This document shows, piece by piece, positions 1 through 11,280 of a stretch of DNA of 64,000 bases. The notes below the pieces were generated by a model. The model did not search any database. It worked only from the letters and a program-made list of their open reading frames with translations, and had not been told where the DNA came from. The DNA is from Periplaneta americana (Eukaryota > Arthropoda > Insecta > Blattodea > Blattidae): assembly GCF_040183065.1 (NCBI RefSeq), contig NC_091119.1:206729298-206793297 (forward strand). The letters are read 5' to 3'. Made by a program: the position numbers and the translations under genes. Each line of letters starts with the position of its first letter. Position 1 is the stretch's first letter.

Positions 1-152
1 AATACAATGCGTGCAGTTCTGTGTTGTGTAACTTTCTCCATTCTCCTGTAACTTCATCCCTCTTAGCCCCAAATATTTTCTTAAGAATCTTATTCTCAAA
101 CACCCGTAGTCTCTGTTCCTCTCTCAAAGTGAGAGTCCAAGTTTCTAACAAT
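1..152 (-). mobile_element. LINE family A fragment, antisense
   Basis: The minus strand reads as part of a LINE reverse-transcriptase C-terminal region, with peptides like ETWTLTLREEQRLRVFENK followed by IFGAKRDEVTGEWRKLHNT. The same family gives the truncated + strand copies at 3551 and 40858, which carry the more 3' part of the same protein. The fragment runs off the left edge and abuts an AAT microsatellite. Family level (R1/Jockey-like or RTE-like) cannot be fixed from this piece. Confidence 0.75.
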
Positions 153-153
153 A

Positions 154-154
<1 letters not shown>

Positions 155-211
<57 letters not shown>
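155..211. repeat. (AAT)n microsatellite
   Basis: About 18 perfect AAT units lie between an antisense LINE fragment and a sense LINE 3' end. Open frames across it encode poly-Ile or poly-Leu and are not genes. Confidence 0.97.
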
Positions 212-213
212 CG

Positions 214-620
214 TTGGCTATCTATGAAATATGGCCTGCAAGACAGCGAGAAGATTAAAATGGAAATGGGGAGGACATGTAGCCAGACTACCCGCCGAGA
301 GATGGGCATACGCCACTGCAGTCTGGGACCCAAGGAAGGGGAAGACCAAGGAGGAGATGGGCACAGGACTTCGTTGACGTGATAGGACCACAGTGGACGT
401 GTATTGCGAGAGACAGAGAAAAGTGGAAAGATATAATTTTAGATTTAGAATAAGTAACAGTAGAACACAAAACAGTGAAGTGAAGTGAGAAGTGAAGTGA
501 CTCAACTTTGAGTAAGGCCCGCAGGGACTAGCTCACCCGTGAGCAAAAGTAGAACTGCCCTACCGATGGTAGGAGACCCTTGCCTACTAAGGATCTAATG
601 GGTTTTTCTAATTCTAATTC
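214..620 (+). mobile_element. LINE 3' end (family G): last coding part plus 3' UTR
   Basis: Two overlapping frames give the typical LINE C-terminus: WKWGGHVARLPAERW then RRWAQDFVDVIGPQW and ARDREKWKD, closed by a stop near 451. One base is missing or extra near 350, so the copy is frameshifted. The 3' UTR contains GTGAA repeats and ends in an ATTCTA-type tail near 605-625. The copy is strongly 5'-truncated. Confidence 0.7.
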
Positions 621-846
621 TAATCTATGAAATAGCCGTCAATACGGGATTTAGTGTCCCATATTTAATTCATACAGGTAAAGTTTTTCCGGACTCAAAT
701 ACGGGACATCTGGTAATCGTAATTTCGTATTATGTTCAAATAATTTTACTTCTTCACGCTGGCTATGATTTTTCATTGAATTTAAGAATACGAGAGGATC
801 GTAAGGACATATCAATTAATGTATGAATTTGTAACCCAAGCCATAA

Positions 847-1464
847 TAGTACATTATGCAACGAGCCTATAATGGTAGTAATTAAGACGCAAGTATGTTT
901 GTTTATGAAACGAGCGCAAGCGAGTTTCATAATTTTCATACGAGCGTCTTAATTACAATTATAGGCAAGTTTCATACGACTTGTTATGCTCGACCACATT
1001 TCTAACTTGAAATTATTTAAAATTAGGTCTTCTTATGGTTATGTGCGAACTGAACTGAATTGTGAGATGTGCGCAGACGCGAAAGTATTGATTTTTTCCG
1101 AGGCCGAATGTCATTGACCTTGGCAGAGAATAAGATGAAGATTACTCTGATATAACCTGGAAATTGATTTAGAACTGAAAAACGAGATCACAAATTGAAT
1201 TTATTTGAATATTGTTTACAATTAACGCTAATTGTTATAGTAATAGAACAAAACCTTCTGCGACAGTATTGGATTTCCAGCCTCCGTGACTTTTCGCTAA
1301 TTGTCTTTCGATTGCATATCCGAGAATAATCGATATAACGGTACAAAGCTCACTTCTCATTGGCTGAACACCTGAACTTTAATGAGTAGGTGTACTTTAA
1401 TGACATGCATTAAAGGACTGCTACCAGATATATAATTACTACATTTCGGCATGGTCGAGCATAA
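847..1464 (+). mobile_element. ~620 bp nonautonomous repeat, copy 1
   Basis: First of five copies in the window (others at 15709, 20834, 44781, 51272). One end carries a near-palindrome centred on GAAACGAGCGCAAGCGAGTTTC, whose outer arms are TAATTAAGACG and CGTCTTAATTA. After it come TTATGCTCGACCA and, at the far end, its inverted copy GGTCGAGCATAA. No long ORF is conserved. It looks like a MITE-class element, but no target duplication is clear and the superfamily is unknown. Confidence 0.8.
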
Positions 1465-2757
1465 ATATCATTAATATATTATGCTGTCATAATATTGCAC
1501 TATAGTTTAACACACGGCAGACAAAGATACAACATCGGAAACGAGTTTTTCGGTATCAACTATGGGGATTGGAATGGAATGTTGTTTCCCTCTTTATCCG
1601 TTTTAATTTCCCCTGTAGTACCGACTTATAAACCACTGCGGCGGGGAGGGAGGCAGGGTATTGTCTCTGAATCCACATTAGACATCTACACAATGCGGAC
1701 TCCCCTGGATGTGGGTCTGGCACAACGCAGGGCCACCGCAGAAACATCACAAGACACAGCACAAGCACCCATTCCCATAGAGGGAAAATAAATTTCTTCC
1801 ATTTCCTGTACCGGGAATCGTACCACGGACCGCTTGGATGGGCAGAGCCACCGCGGCGGACCTCATGTACATTCATGTATCATTTAAATTAAAATGTTGA
1901 TTCATTTAACTCCTACACATGTTATCTTGTGTTCAAGAGTAACTCACTTGTTTGAGCAAGAATCAACGCGATAAGAGGGAAATTATAATGTAAACAATGT
2001 AAACTTAGGAAATTAAATATAGATGCATTACGAGCACTTGATGTTTCTGTGTTCTTACCAGTTTTAGGCATAAATTACATGAGAAGTCTCACTCCCATAG
2101 ATGATGCATAACTTTAGAAAAGTAGGGAAATATTGCCACAAAGGTAAAATAAATCTCTCTAAGCAATCTCGTAATGTTTTCCAAGAACTACAATAACCTC
2201 ATTCCACTTTATAACATAAATGTTACCAACTGTACTGAGTTGTTGGAGACTTCCTACAAAAATTATTGTCCTGATGCATTTATGGGTACTTAAACAGCGT
2301 GGCGGAACTTTCGGTTCTGCCGATGAATTTGGCAGCCTTAATATTTAATATTGCTTCCAAGAAAATATGCTTTAAATAAGCTTAATGTAGGATTATAAAA
2401 TTGTATTGTTGCGATACAAAGAACATGGGTTTAATATATGGAATACAACCTAATATTTTGGACACATTTCATACAGTGAAAGCAAAACTGGTTCATATCC
2501 ACGCACGTCCAATTTCGCCTTGTTTCGCATTACAGCCAATTTTGTGTCCCTTTCATTCTGTTAGCAGTCTGATGTACAAAAACCAATTTTCCACTCCCAC
2601 TGCCATAAGTATGCTGTTATTACCTTGTTTTTAGGAAAATAAATGGCGTTCACCGTGATAAAGTTGGCTGCTATTGACGACGGTACGTAAGTCACATTGC
2701 TTTTCTTTTCAACAATCAAATGCAAGATTTAATTCCCTATGTTATTAACACGCTTAG
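1465..2757. other. Unassigned AT-rich sequence
   Basis: I see no gene. Open frames at 1495-1791 (+) and 1556-1876 (-) overlap each other, have no recognisable domain and no splice context. The stretch 1640-1870 is more GC-rich and may be a decayed repeat. Confidence 0.4.
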
Positions 2758-2895
2758 AGTCAGGGGAGTGGCGAAGATATAGAAAATTAAACTGCACAAT
2801 AGTAGACTGGAACAGCTTACCTGAGGCATTCTTTCAGGGTGTCCTCTCAAAATCAATACATTTAAGGAAAGGTTGAGAAGATTAGACTGAAAATT
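2758..2895 (+). mobile_element. LINE family D, short C-terminal fragment
   Basis: The + strand reads VDWNSLPEAFFQG-like sequence, the ending seen in the better preserved minus-strand family D copy at 57150-58150 (NRTINDWNDLPAAVFEG). The fragment is heavily decayed and short. The following 600 bp is AT-rich with no gene visible. Confidence 0.5.
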
Positions 2896-3550
2896 TAATT
2901 GTAAATGCAGTGTAATTATCTAAGTTGTGTCATGTAATTAATTAAGTTGATATGTAATTAAGTTGACAATAGTTATGTTTAATATAAATAGGGTTACTTG
3001 GAAGTTAAGTTTACTTTTGTTTACGTATGCTTTATTGTTGGCGTCATTTATAGCGTAGTCTTCATTTATAGAGTCTACTACTAGGTTTATTGAATATATT
3101 TATTTACAGTTCGAATTAATTTTAAGTTTATTTTATCTAGCCTATGCTGTTTTAGTCCTGTAATTATTGTAATTTTATTGTTATAATTTATTACTGTATT
3201 TTATTATGATCTTATTGTACATTCACATTGTGTCCCATTTGTACCTTAAACAACTCGTTTTTTGTCGTCTTGATTCGATCAATTATTCCCACCGTAAGTA
3301 TTTCATAATCTCTTCACCATGTCCCTTCCCCATTTCGATGTTTTTGCTGTCCTGCGTTGAATCTTTTCTACTGAATCAACCTACCGCTGCATATTCCATT
3401 ACTGGACGATAAGGGCTTTGTGCGCTAAATTTTTTGACTTTCAGTTGTCCCGAGCAAGAGCCTATGCACATTTCGAGTATCTATGCATACGTACCATTTC
3501 AAATGCAAATTGTGAATAAATTTTAATTTCAATTTGAGTTAGGTTTCTTA

Positions 3551-3806
3551 GTTTGAGATGGGCAGGGCATGCAGCACGTATGGGTGAATCCAGAAATGCA
3601 TATAGAGTGTTAGTTTCGAGGCCGGAGGAAAAAAGACCTTTGGGGAGGCCGAGACGTAGATGACAGGATAATATTAAAATAGATTTGAGGGCGGTGGGAT
3701 ATGATGATAGAGACTGGATTAATCTTGCTCAGGATAGGGACCAATGGCGGGCATATGTGAGGGCGGCAATGAACCTCCGGGTTCCTTTAAAGCCAGTAAG
3801 TAAGTA
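3551..3806 (+). mobile_element. LINE family A, 5'-truncated insertion
   Basis: The + strand encodes the 3' end of the LINE protein: RWAGHAARMGESRNAYRVL, then [17 protein letters not shown] and [12 protein letters not shown]. The tail is AGTAAGTAAGTAAG. The insertion is flanked by a 13-14 bp target duplication, GTTAGGTTTCTTA, at 3538-3550 and 3808-3820. This is a textbook target-primed insertion with severe 5' truncation; a small indel disrupts the frame near 3660. Confidence 0.9.
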
Positions 3807-3820
3807 AGTTAGGTTTCTTA

Positions 3821-5477
3821 AGAATACCCATAGAGATGGGACAAAAAACTATCTAGATCAAAGGTATTTATCATTGTAAATCTAACATGAGAGAGGGAGA
3901 GAAAAAAATCATCCGGCCTTAATTAAGGATGACCACGAGGATCCGGAAATTAATAGCAAAGTAATATAATTTTATGAGTGCAAGACACCGTGTGCATTCT
4001 TACGACTATAAACTAGTATTGCTGTACTATTTTCAAAGCAATACGAACACAATTTCACTATTATCGAGATCTTGCATAATTTTCAATAGCGTAAGTGAAT
4101 ACAATTATTTTTATGTCAACATAGCATATAAGAAGTTTCTCCAACGGATACATAAAATAAAACTAAACAAAGTTCTGTAAATAATAGTTGCAATTTCAAG
4201 GTATTCATTATACCATATCTAATTTCCCTGCACATTAGAGTCCACGTGTTACATTCTCATAACAACTCAGTCCCATTACACATACCTAGGCAACGGTGCA
4301 CAAATGATATTGCACATTTCAAGATATTTCATAATGCTACATCTAATTTCTCTATACATATTAAGAATCCACGTGTTATATTTGCATAAAACAGAAAATT
4401 CTATCTCAACATGTTCATAAAGGTTATTTTATCTATGAAATGTTCCTTGTATTTGTATTTATTTATTCTATGCAAAGTATAAGATCACCCTAAAGTCACT
4501 TCACACTTCAAAGCGTTATACTTGTATTAGTAGTATATTATGATATCTTAATTAGAGAAGAACATTATATTGTGTTGGAAATACAATCAATTTTCATTTG
4601 TTACTTTTTACATTTCCATAGTTACCATTTTCTTAATTGAAACATGAATGACTTTATTTGTACTGCTACAAGAATTTTCAACATGTTATGTCATTACATG
4701 TTAGAATGAAACTGTTGTAATGTTCTCATGAAAGCTAGACGAATCTTTCTCAAGGCGTTAAAACAAATGTCATAATAAGCAATAAGCAAAAAACAGCATC
4801 CTCCAAATGGTAGTCTTCACAAACTCGAACCCTTGCAAGGGGCGTGATCATATACCTTTTAATTGTTTCTGCTCCCATTTCCCCCTTCTCTAATTGGCTG
4901 ATTGAGTGATTGATTGAGAGATTACAGGAAGAAAAATTGTGGTATTTGGTGGTTCATCAAATTAATACACAATTATTTGTAAAAGATCGAAAGTTATTTC
5001 GCCTACATTTTGATGTTTAACTTTAGATTATTAGACGGAGTTGCACCAAGTGGACTTAAAAATGTCATGCCATACTTCTCAAAATAACTGATTATAAAAG
5101 CGACCATCTTTCGTAAAGATAAATTTAAGATCCTGAAGTCAAATGCTGATAATATGCCTATTGACAATAATGAAGAATTCTGGCTTATGCCCTTGTCAGT
5201 TAGATTTTTTAATTTAATTTTAAGATTTTCCTGATATAGAGGGAAAATAACAATGCCCAATGACAAATTATGCAACACATGTACACTGATCTGTTCACCA
5301 TTGCCAGGAATGAAGAAACTAGGTATATAAGAAGCGGCTTACAAAGTAAACACGGTACCTAGGTTATATATTTTAAAAATATTCACAATGAAAACTAAAT
5401 GTTATGTTTTCCAGAGGATCCAATTTCGATAAAAAGTTGTCACAGATATGACAGTATTAACTGTTCAGGCAAAGTTT
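3821..5477. other. Unassigned intergenic sequence with a diverged ~130 bp duplication
   Basis: AT-rich, with no gene recognised. Around 4197-4400 two similar blocks follow each other; each contains ATCTAATTT followed by CACGTGTTA, suggesting an old tandem duplication. The open frame at 5003-5278 (-) has no domain or neighbouring exon that I can recognise. Confidence 0.4.
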
Positions 5478-5936
5478 GGCAACTAAGTTACAGATATGCA
5501 CTGCAGTCTAAATTAATTTAGATACTTGTTTGGAACACAAGGAAGAAGAATTATAATTTGTCTTTCAAAACCTCTTAATTACACAACACATTTGATTTTT
5601 TTTTTTTTTTTCAGAATTTTGTTTCCATAACATTGGATAACTATTGTTGTTCAGTGAACTGTTCGAAGACAAATCTGAAGTGATACCAACAAGACACCAC
5701 TTATGAGGCAACTATGTTACAGATATGCACTGCAGTCTAAATTAATTTAGATACTTGTTTGGAACAAAAGGAAGAAGAATATAATTTGTCTTTCAAAACC
5801 TCTTAATTACACAACACATTTGATTTTTTTTTTTTTTTTTCAGAATTTTGTTTCCATAACACTGGATAACTTTTGTTGTTCAGTGAACTGTTCGAAGACA
5901 AATCTGAAGTGATACCAACAAGACACCACTTATGAG
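5478..5936. repeat. Tandem duplication, 229-230 bp unit
   Basis: Two copies, 5478-5706 and 5707-5936, both begin GGCAACTA and share ACAGATATGCACTGCAGTC, an internal T-run and the ending ACACCACTTATGA. They differ at only a few bases, so the duplication is young. A third start (GGCAACTAAACC) follows at 5937, and a diverged relative of the unit end and following sequence occurs at 52867-53020. Confidence 0.9.
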
Positions 5937-6414
5937 GCAACTAAACCAAGAGACAATGGGTTAGGGTACTTGTTCCTTGCCCCCTCTTCCCCTTCCATTG
6001 CATACATCGCTGACTACTAACATATTACACTAGTCACATTTGAGATGTATAGGAAGTTGTATTTTTTATACATATTACATTCTGTGGCATAGGCCTACAC
6101 AAATTCGCAGTTAATAAACACAACACAATTCAATTTGCTATTTGGTGTGCAACGTATGTATTTTAAATGTGTATATGTAATGTGTAAAGACAACTGTGTC
6201 AACACACTGAGTTAAATATAAACAAAGTGCTGTAAGAGGTATCGCAGTTATTTCTCGCCCTGAATCCTCTACCTTAGACTAGTTCTGCTTGGTGAGTATT
6301 CTTAGGTCATCTTATGGCTAAGGAGAATAGAATCAATGAGAAAAGTGTTTGCAATTTCTTCGGGACACGAATTTGAAATCCAATTGACTGTCATATTATG
6401 GGAATAAGATGAGT

Positions 6415-7310
6415 ATATTTGTATGGAATTTTAGGGTGGGGACATGCATGTATTTCTAATCTCACTCCACTAATACTTATTCAGAAAAGAATTATTAAAA
6501 TATGCCTTAATAAACCAATTGATTACTCATCCGAGCTTTTGTTCACTGATTTTAATGTTTTGAAAATTAAACAGATTTATTATATTGCCTTATTAATCTT
6601 CACACATAAAAACCGTAATAAATTCAAATTGTATCATCATAAATATGGAACTAAAAGATCCGATTTTATACGACTAGAGGAACCAAAGTGTTTCACAAGC
6701 ACAGCTCTGAGCCATGGTACCTACTTTGGTCCAAGGTTATACAATAAAATAATTGATAAATACCCAAATTTAGAAAATTTTAGTATCAGAAATTTCAACA
6801 ATTGCGTTAGGAATTTAATTTTTAAAGAATATATATTGATTTAATATGTATATGTATTTGTATGACTTAAATTGTTGAAATTGAAATTGTATTTTTAAAT
6901 TTAATTGAGTAGCTTAATATAAAAGACGGACATCTGTCATCTCCATAGTTTTGATCTAGAGTCAATTTTTTAATTCACAGTGTTCTTTGTAATATTTAAC
7001 ACAATTTATTTTATAAATGTAATGTTAGAGTTTGCATATGGTTTCACTATAACTGGAAACAGCATGAAAAATTGTATAGAAAACCACAGCTATCTGAATT
7101 TCAATTGAGGTCATATGTCCGTCTTTGATATTAAGCTACTCAATTTATTCCTTTAATTTTTTTTCTTGACCCAGTTTGTGTCAAAAAAATTATCTTTGTG
7201 TTTAGATATCTCCCTGAGCACGAGTTTTTTACTCCTTCAGGGAAGAACTAAGATTGTATTTTTGTCCATGTTATTTTATTAACAATAAAACAATAAAACA
7301 ATATTAGATC
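6415..7310 (+). mobile_element. LINE family C, 3' end, interrupted by a MITE
   Basis: An open frame at 6419-6844 encodes the C-terminal part of a LINE reverse transcriptase: MYGILGWGHACISNL, LIQKRIIKICLNKPIDYS, then EPKCFTSTALSH and YNKIIDKYPNLENF. The 3' UTR follows, with GAGCACGAG...CTCCTTCAGGG near 7220 and an AATAAAACA-type tail to about 7310. A second copy is at 8322-10440 and shares the UTR motif. The UTR is split by the 241 bp MITE at 6904-7144. Confidence 0.85.
6904..7144. mobile_element. 241 bp MITE with 30 bp TIRs and TTA target duplication
   Basis: The ends are inverted copies beginning ATTGAGTAGCTTAATAT and continuing AAAGACGGACAT, with one mismatch in 30 bp. TTA flanks both sides (6901-6903, 7145-7147). 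A 3 bp TWA duplication is typical of PIF/Harbinger, so that superfamily is my inference. There is no coding capacity. It lies inside a LINE 3' UTR, so it is younger than that LINE copy. Confidence 0.85.
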
Positions 7311-8321
7311 TGAAATGAATATGGGATGAAATTGGGATAATATTCAACTGTAATTTGTAAGGTCACAAGAGAACCTTGTAACGAAATTACGAGATAAGTG
7401 CAATATCAAAATTTAAAGAGATTAAGCTCCGATTTCACCAAATAAATTTAACTTTACAAAGGAATTTTACAATTTTACATTTGTTCGGATCAAAGTTCTG
7501 CACATTTAAAGGGAAAAATGAAATTCTTTAAATTATTTATTATCATAATACGCTGGTCTCTTTAAGTGACTGAGAATATTGGAAATTAATTCAGTAGCTT
7601 TCCCAAAGTACTAGATGACATTTTTCATATAAAATTGTAAAAAATTTGTAAAAATTGGTATTGTAATCTTGTAAAATTTTAACTGTTCCACATCAGCTAA
7701 TGTAAGATCTATGGATCTATCGACGTCATAGCTCGGAGGGTTCCACAAAGTAAAAAAGAAAAAAAATAAATAAAAAAAAAAGTTTTTCGAAAATACTTTT
7801 TCAGATAATTTCAATCTTGAATCTGATACTCAACCTAAATTTCATTAATAATAATTATCCTGATGATTTTGGCAAAACCCTGTCGTTGTATTTAAAAATA
7901 AGAAGAAAATAATTATTGCAATGCTATAGTTTAATTTAGTCTGATTCTCAACAAAGAATGCATGCGCCGTCGATCAAATCGTTGAAAACGACCCAACAAG
8001 AAACACTTCAATAACACCGCTACACCTACTATAAACTATGGAAGATAAAATTCCGTAAAACATAGTACATAGTATTATTATACCACATTCAACCAAAGGA
8101 ACAATCGCTCATACGTTTAGCGTCTTCTGTTGTATAAAAAATTGTGTATAAGCAAAGCATATGATTAAAAAAAAAAAAAAAAAGCAATCGAGAACTCCAT
8201 GGCAACCCAAAACAGAAATACTTTTAGTGCAAAACTGGCCTATGTGTAACGACTTCTCCTAGCATATTCCATTCACATTATCTGAAAAATGTAACAAACC
8301 TCCTACATCTATATTAAGTAT
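7311..8321. other. Unassigned AT-rich sequence
   Basis: No gene recognised. It contains A-rich runs near 7750-7780 and 8165-8182. The open frame at 7611-7814 (-) is low-complexity, driven by those runs. Confidence 0.4.
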
Positions 8322-9118
8322 TAAATTACATAATTCTGATTATTGTCGTATACAGTGTAAATGTCCGATTATTAAAGAGTCCTTTGAAGTTAAGTATTTA
8401 GGCATAATTTTCGATAATCATTTAAAATGGAACCAACACATTAATTACCTTTGTAATAAATTACGTAAAATAGTATATTATTTTGTTTTATTGAGGAATT
8501 ACTTGTCAATAAGTTTATTACGCACAATATATTTAACTTTATTTCAATCGGTAATTATGTATGGAATTATAGGATGGGGTAGCTCATTTAAATCCAATTT
8601 TAATTCACTTTATTTATTACAGAAGAAAATAATTAAAATATGTCTTCATAAACCTATTGATTTTCCATCTCAAAATTTGTTTTTAGGCTTTAATGTACTT
8701 AACGTAAGACAAATTTATTATATAGTATTAATAAAAGTCATACATAAAAATCGAAATAATTCTGAATTTTATTCTCATAGTTAAGAAACAAAAGGTATGA
8801 ATTCTTTAAGATTGTTTGAACCAAAATGCAACACTGTTACAGTATTTAATCATAGTAGTAATTTAGGCCCAAGAATATATAACAAATTTATATTTAAATA
8901 TCCTAATCTTGTCAATTCTAATAGTTCTAGTATTAAATTTAAAAAGTTATGTATGGATTTTATAAAAATTGAAAAATTGTAAATTTAAATTTATATATTA
9001 TAATTGCACAGTAGACATAAGACAAATTGTATTGTATAATTATTAATTTCAATTCAGGAATCCGCCCTTGAGCACGAGTTCTACTCTTTCAGGGGGAACT
9101 AAATTTTTTCTGTATATA

Positions 9119-10391
9119 CAGGGTGTCCACCATGAACCTGACACATTTGAAATTGCTGTATAATTCATACTGCCTGGGGTAAAAAGAAAAGAATGCATGC
9201 AATATCAAGAGTAACTAACCAAGTTTTATTAAAAAAAATCAGTACACCTCAACATGAGATCCTCATACTGCTTGGGGTAAAAAGAAAAGAATGCATGCAA
9301 TATCAAGAGTAACTAACCAAGTTTTATTAAAAAAATCAGTACACCTCAACATGAGATCCTCTCGTTGCACGAAGAACATCTAGCCTGAATTCAATTTCCT
9401 GCCAGGTCTTCTGAAGCATCTCGGGCGTAATGGAATTGAAGGCATCTCTTATGCGGCCGAGTAGCTGTTGAAGATCACGAATTTTGTGGCCTGTATACAC
9501 TTTGTTCTTGACATATCCCCACAAGAAAAAGTCTAGAGGGGTAATATCCGGTGATCGAGGTGGCCATCTTGCCGGTCCATCACGCCCAATCCAGCGGTCG
9601 GGAAATTGTGTCGAGAAATTCTCGAACGATAGGCTCCAATGTGGTGGGGCGCCGTCCTGTTGAAAGATGACGTTCGGCTGTAAATGTATTAACTGAGGCA
9701 CAACAAATTGATCCAACATGTTGAGGTAGGTATTGCGCGTAACTGTTTGTTCTGCAAAGAAACAGGGGCCGATGATCAAATTGTGCATCAATCCGCACCA
9801 CACATTTAATTTCGGGCTGTCACGCAAGTGTTCCGCAATGCAGCGTGGGTTTTCTGACACCCAAATACGCGCATTATGTGTGTTGACTTTGCCCGATAAA
9901 TGAAAAGTGGCCTCATCAGAAAAAGCAATGCGAGTTAAAAATGTTGGGTCTTCATCAATGTGCTGTAACATGTCTATAGCAAATGCCTGCCTCTTATTAC
10001 CGTCATCTGGTTTCAGTTCATGAACCAACTGCAATTTGTATGCATGAAACCCAAGAGAGCGATGCAGTATCTTATGTACCGTGGACTTCGGCATCTGCAG
10101 TTCTCGTCCCGCGTGGACTTCGTTCATACGCCTGTCTCACTGCTGCTACACGCTCCTCTGATACGCGCACGTTACCGCCACCATCCAATTTCTCCACACT
10201 TCCCGTTGCCAAAAAGTGCTGTTTCCATGTCTACCGCAGCACGACGTACAACCTCTCGCGCGGGTTTTTAAAAATAGCCAACGAAATTTCCACAGTTTCT
10301 CTACATATTGCAATGCATGTTACCAACTTATTTCCATTCATTGATTTTTGGCAGCCGAATGAAATGTGTCAGGTTCATGGTGGACACACTG
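9119..10391 (-). mobile_element. Tc1/mariner-superfamily transposon, 1273 bp
   Basis: Terminal inverted repeats of about 30 bp (CAGGGTGTCCACCATGAACC left, CAGTGTGTCCACCATGAACC on the right end read inward) are flanked by TA (9117-9118, 10392-10393). The minus strand encodes a DDE transposase. Near its 3' side there is a ~97 bp direct duplication (about 9168-9264 and 9265-9361). It is inserted in the 3' UTR of LINE family C. Confidence 0.93.
9336..10127 (-). pseudogene. mariner-like transposase, N-terminally damaged
   Basis: This 263-codon open frame covers the second DNA-binding helix region (STVHKILHRSLGFHAYKL), then the catalytic domain of the IS630/Tc1/mariner fold. The three acidic positions appear as FSDEATFHLSG, FQQDGAPPHW and WPPRSPDITPLDFFLWGY. 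By my count 40 residues separate the second and third Asp. Upstream on the same strand (10128-10260) another frame continues the family N-terminus (VSEERVAAVRQAYERSPRG), so a frameshift cuts the true start, and the first helix-turn-helix is missing. The catalytic triad looks whole but the protein is probably inactive. Confidence 0.9.
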
Positions 10392-10440
10392 TATTATATT
10401 TTATGTTACAATTATTAGCAAAATAATAAATAAATAAATA

Positions 10441-11280
10441 TTACCAGAATAGGTGGACAATTTATAATATTAGCCACACAAATTCCAGAAATAACTTATG
10501 TTCATTGCATTAAGATAAATTTCCCTGCACAAAGACATTAGAAGGACAATTAATTCCTTAAATAACTGATCCAGATTTGGTGTACAATCGGCCTATATGT
10601 AACTACGTCTCCTAGCAAACTATCATTAGCTTTTTAAATAAAATTATATTATTATTTTTCATAAACGGTATACATATATTAATGCCCATTTCATAATGCA
10701 TTTACATCTATTAAATTGCAGGAGAAACATTTTGTCCAAACGTTTCTGGAATAAAAGTTTATTCCGACGTCATTCATTCTACATATGAGACTTATGAAAA
10801 ATTGCTGTTCCTTTACGAGAACCGAACCGTATTACAAGACAAGTGATGTAATAAATAAAAGAGCATTGCATTGTAAACTAGCATTCACTCACCACTTCTG
10901 CCTGATTGGTCGCACTCGTCCAGGGTTGCCATACTTGTAACTTCTTTAGCTCCTTAGAAGCGAAGATCACTCGTAAATTATAAAGATGTAAACTTCAACA
11001 CTTCAAAAAACTGATTTGCTTCCCCTAAGCCACATTTCAGTACTCACAACGAACATCTGAGTTGCAGGTCACACTCTTATACACAATCTCTGGTCATTTA
11101 AAACACCGCACTTTCTCTAGTTTATGTGAATTCATAAAATGTAGATTTTTTAGCTTTCTCTTCGTAGTTAACACAATGACAAGCTGAATTACTGTATATC
11201 GACAAAAAAGTCTCTCTCTCACCCTGTTGACTGTGGATAAACGTAGCCTATATGCCGGTAATAAGAAACTATACACAGAA
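10441..11280. other. Unassigned sequence
   Basis: No gene recognised. A block near 10585-10625 (CGGCCTATATGTAACTACG) resembles 8237-8275, suggesting a dispersed short repeat. The open frame at 11094-11396 (-) is mostly low-complexity. Confidence 0.4.

Larger units (their letters stand above)
8322..10440 (+). mobile_element. LINE family C, second copy, interrupted by a mariner-like element
   Basis: 8340-8780 encodes reverse-transcriptase thumb/C-terminal sequence (EVKYLGIIFDNHLKWNQHI, then YGIIGWGSS and LLQKKIIKICLHKPIDF). A stop near 8782 breaks the frame before EPKCNTVTVFNHSS and GPRIYNKFIFKYPNL (to 8980). The UTR motif GAGCACGAG...CTTTCAGGGGG follows at 9070. The mariner at 9119-10391 splits the 3' UTR, and the LINE tail resumes at 10392 with an AATAAATAAATA end. 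Confidence 0.85.

Noticed and set aside
1495-1876. Overlapping open frames on both strands in a GC-richer patch
   Set aside because: No domain, no splice context, and each is the shadow of the other.
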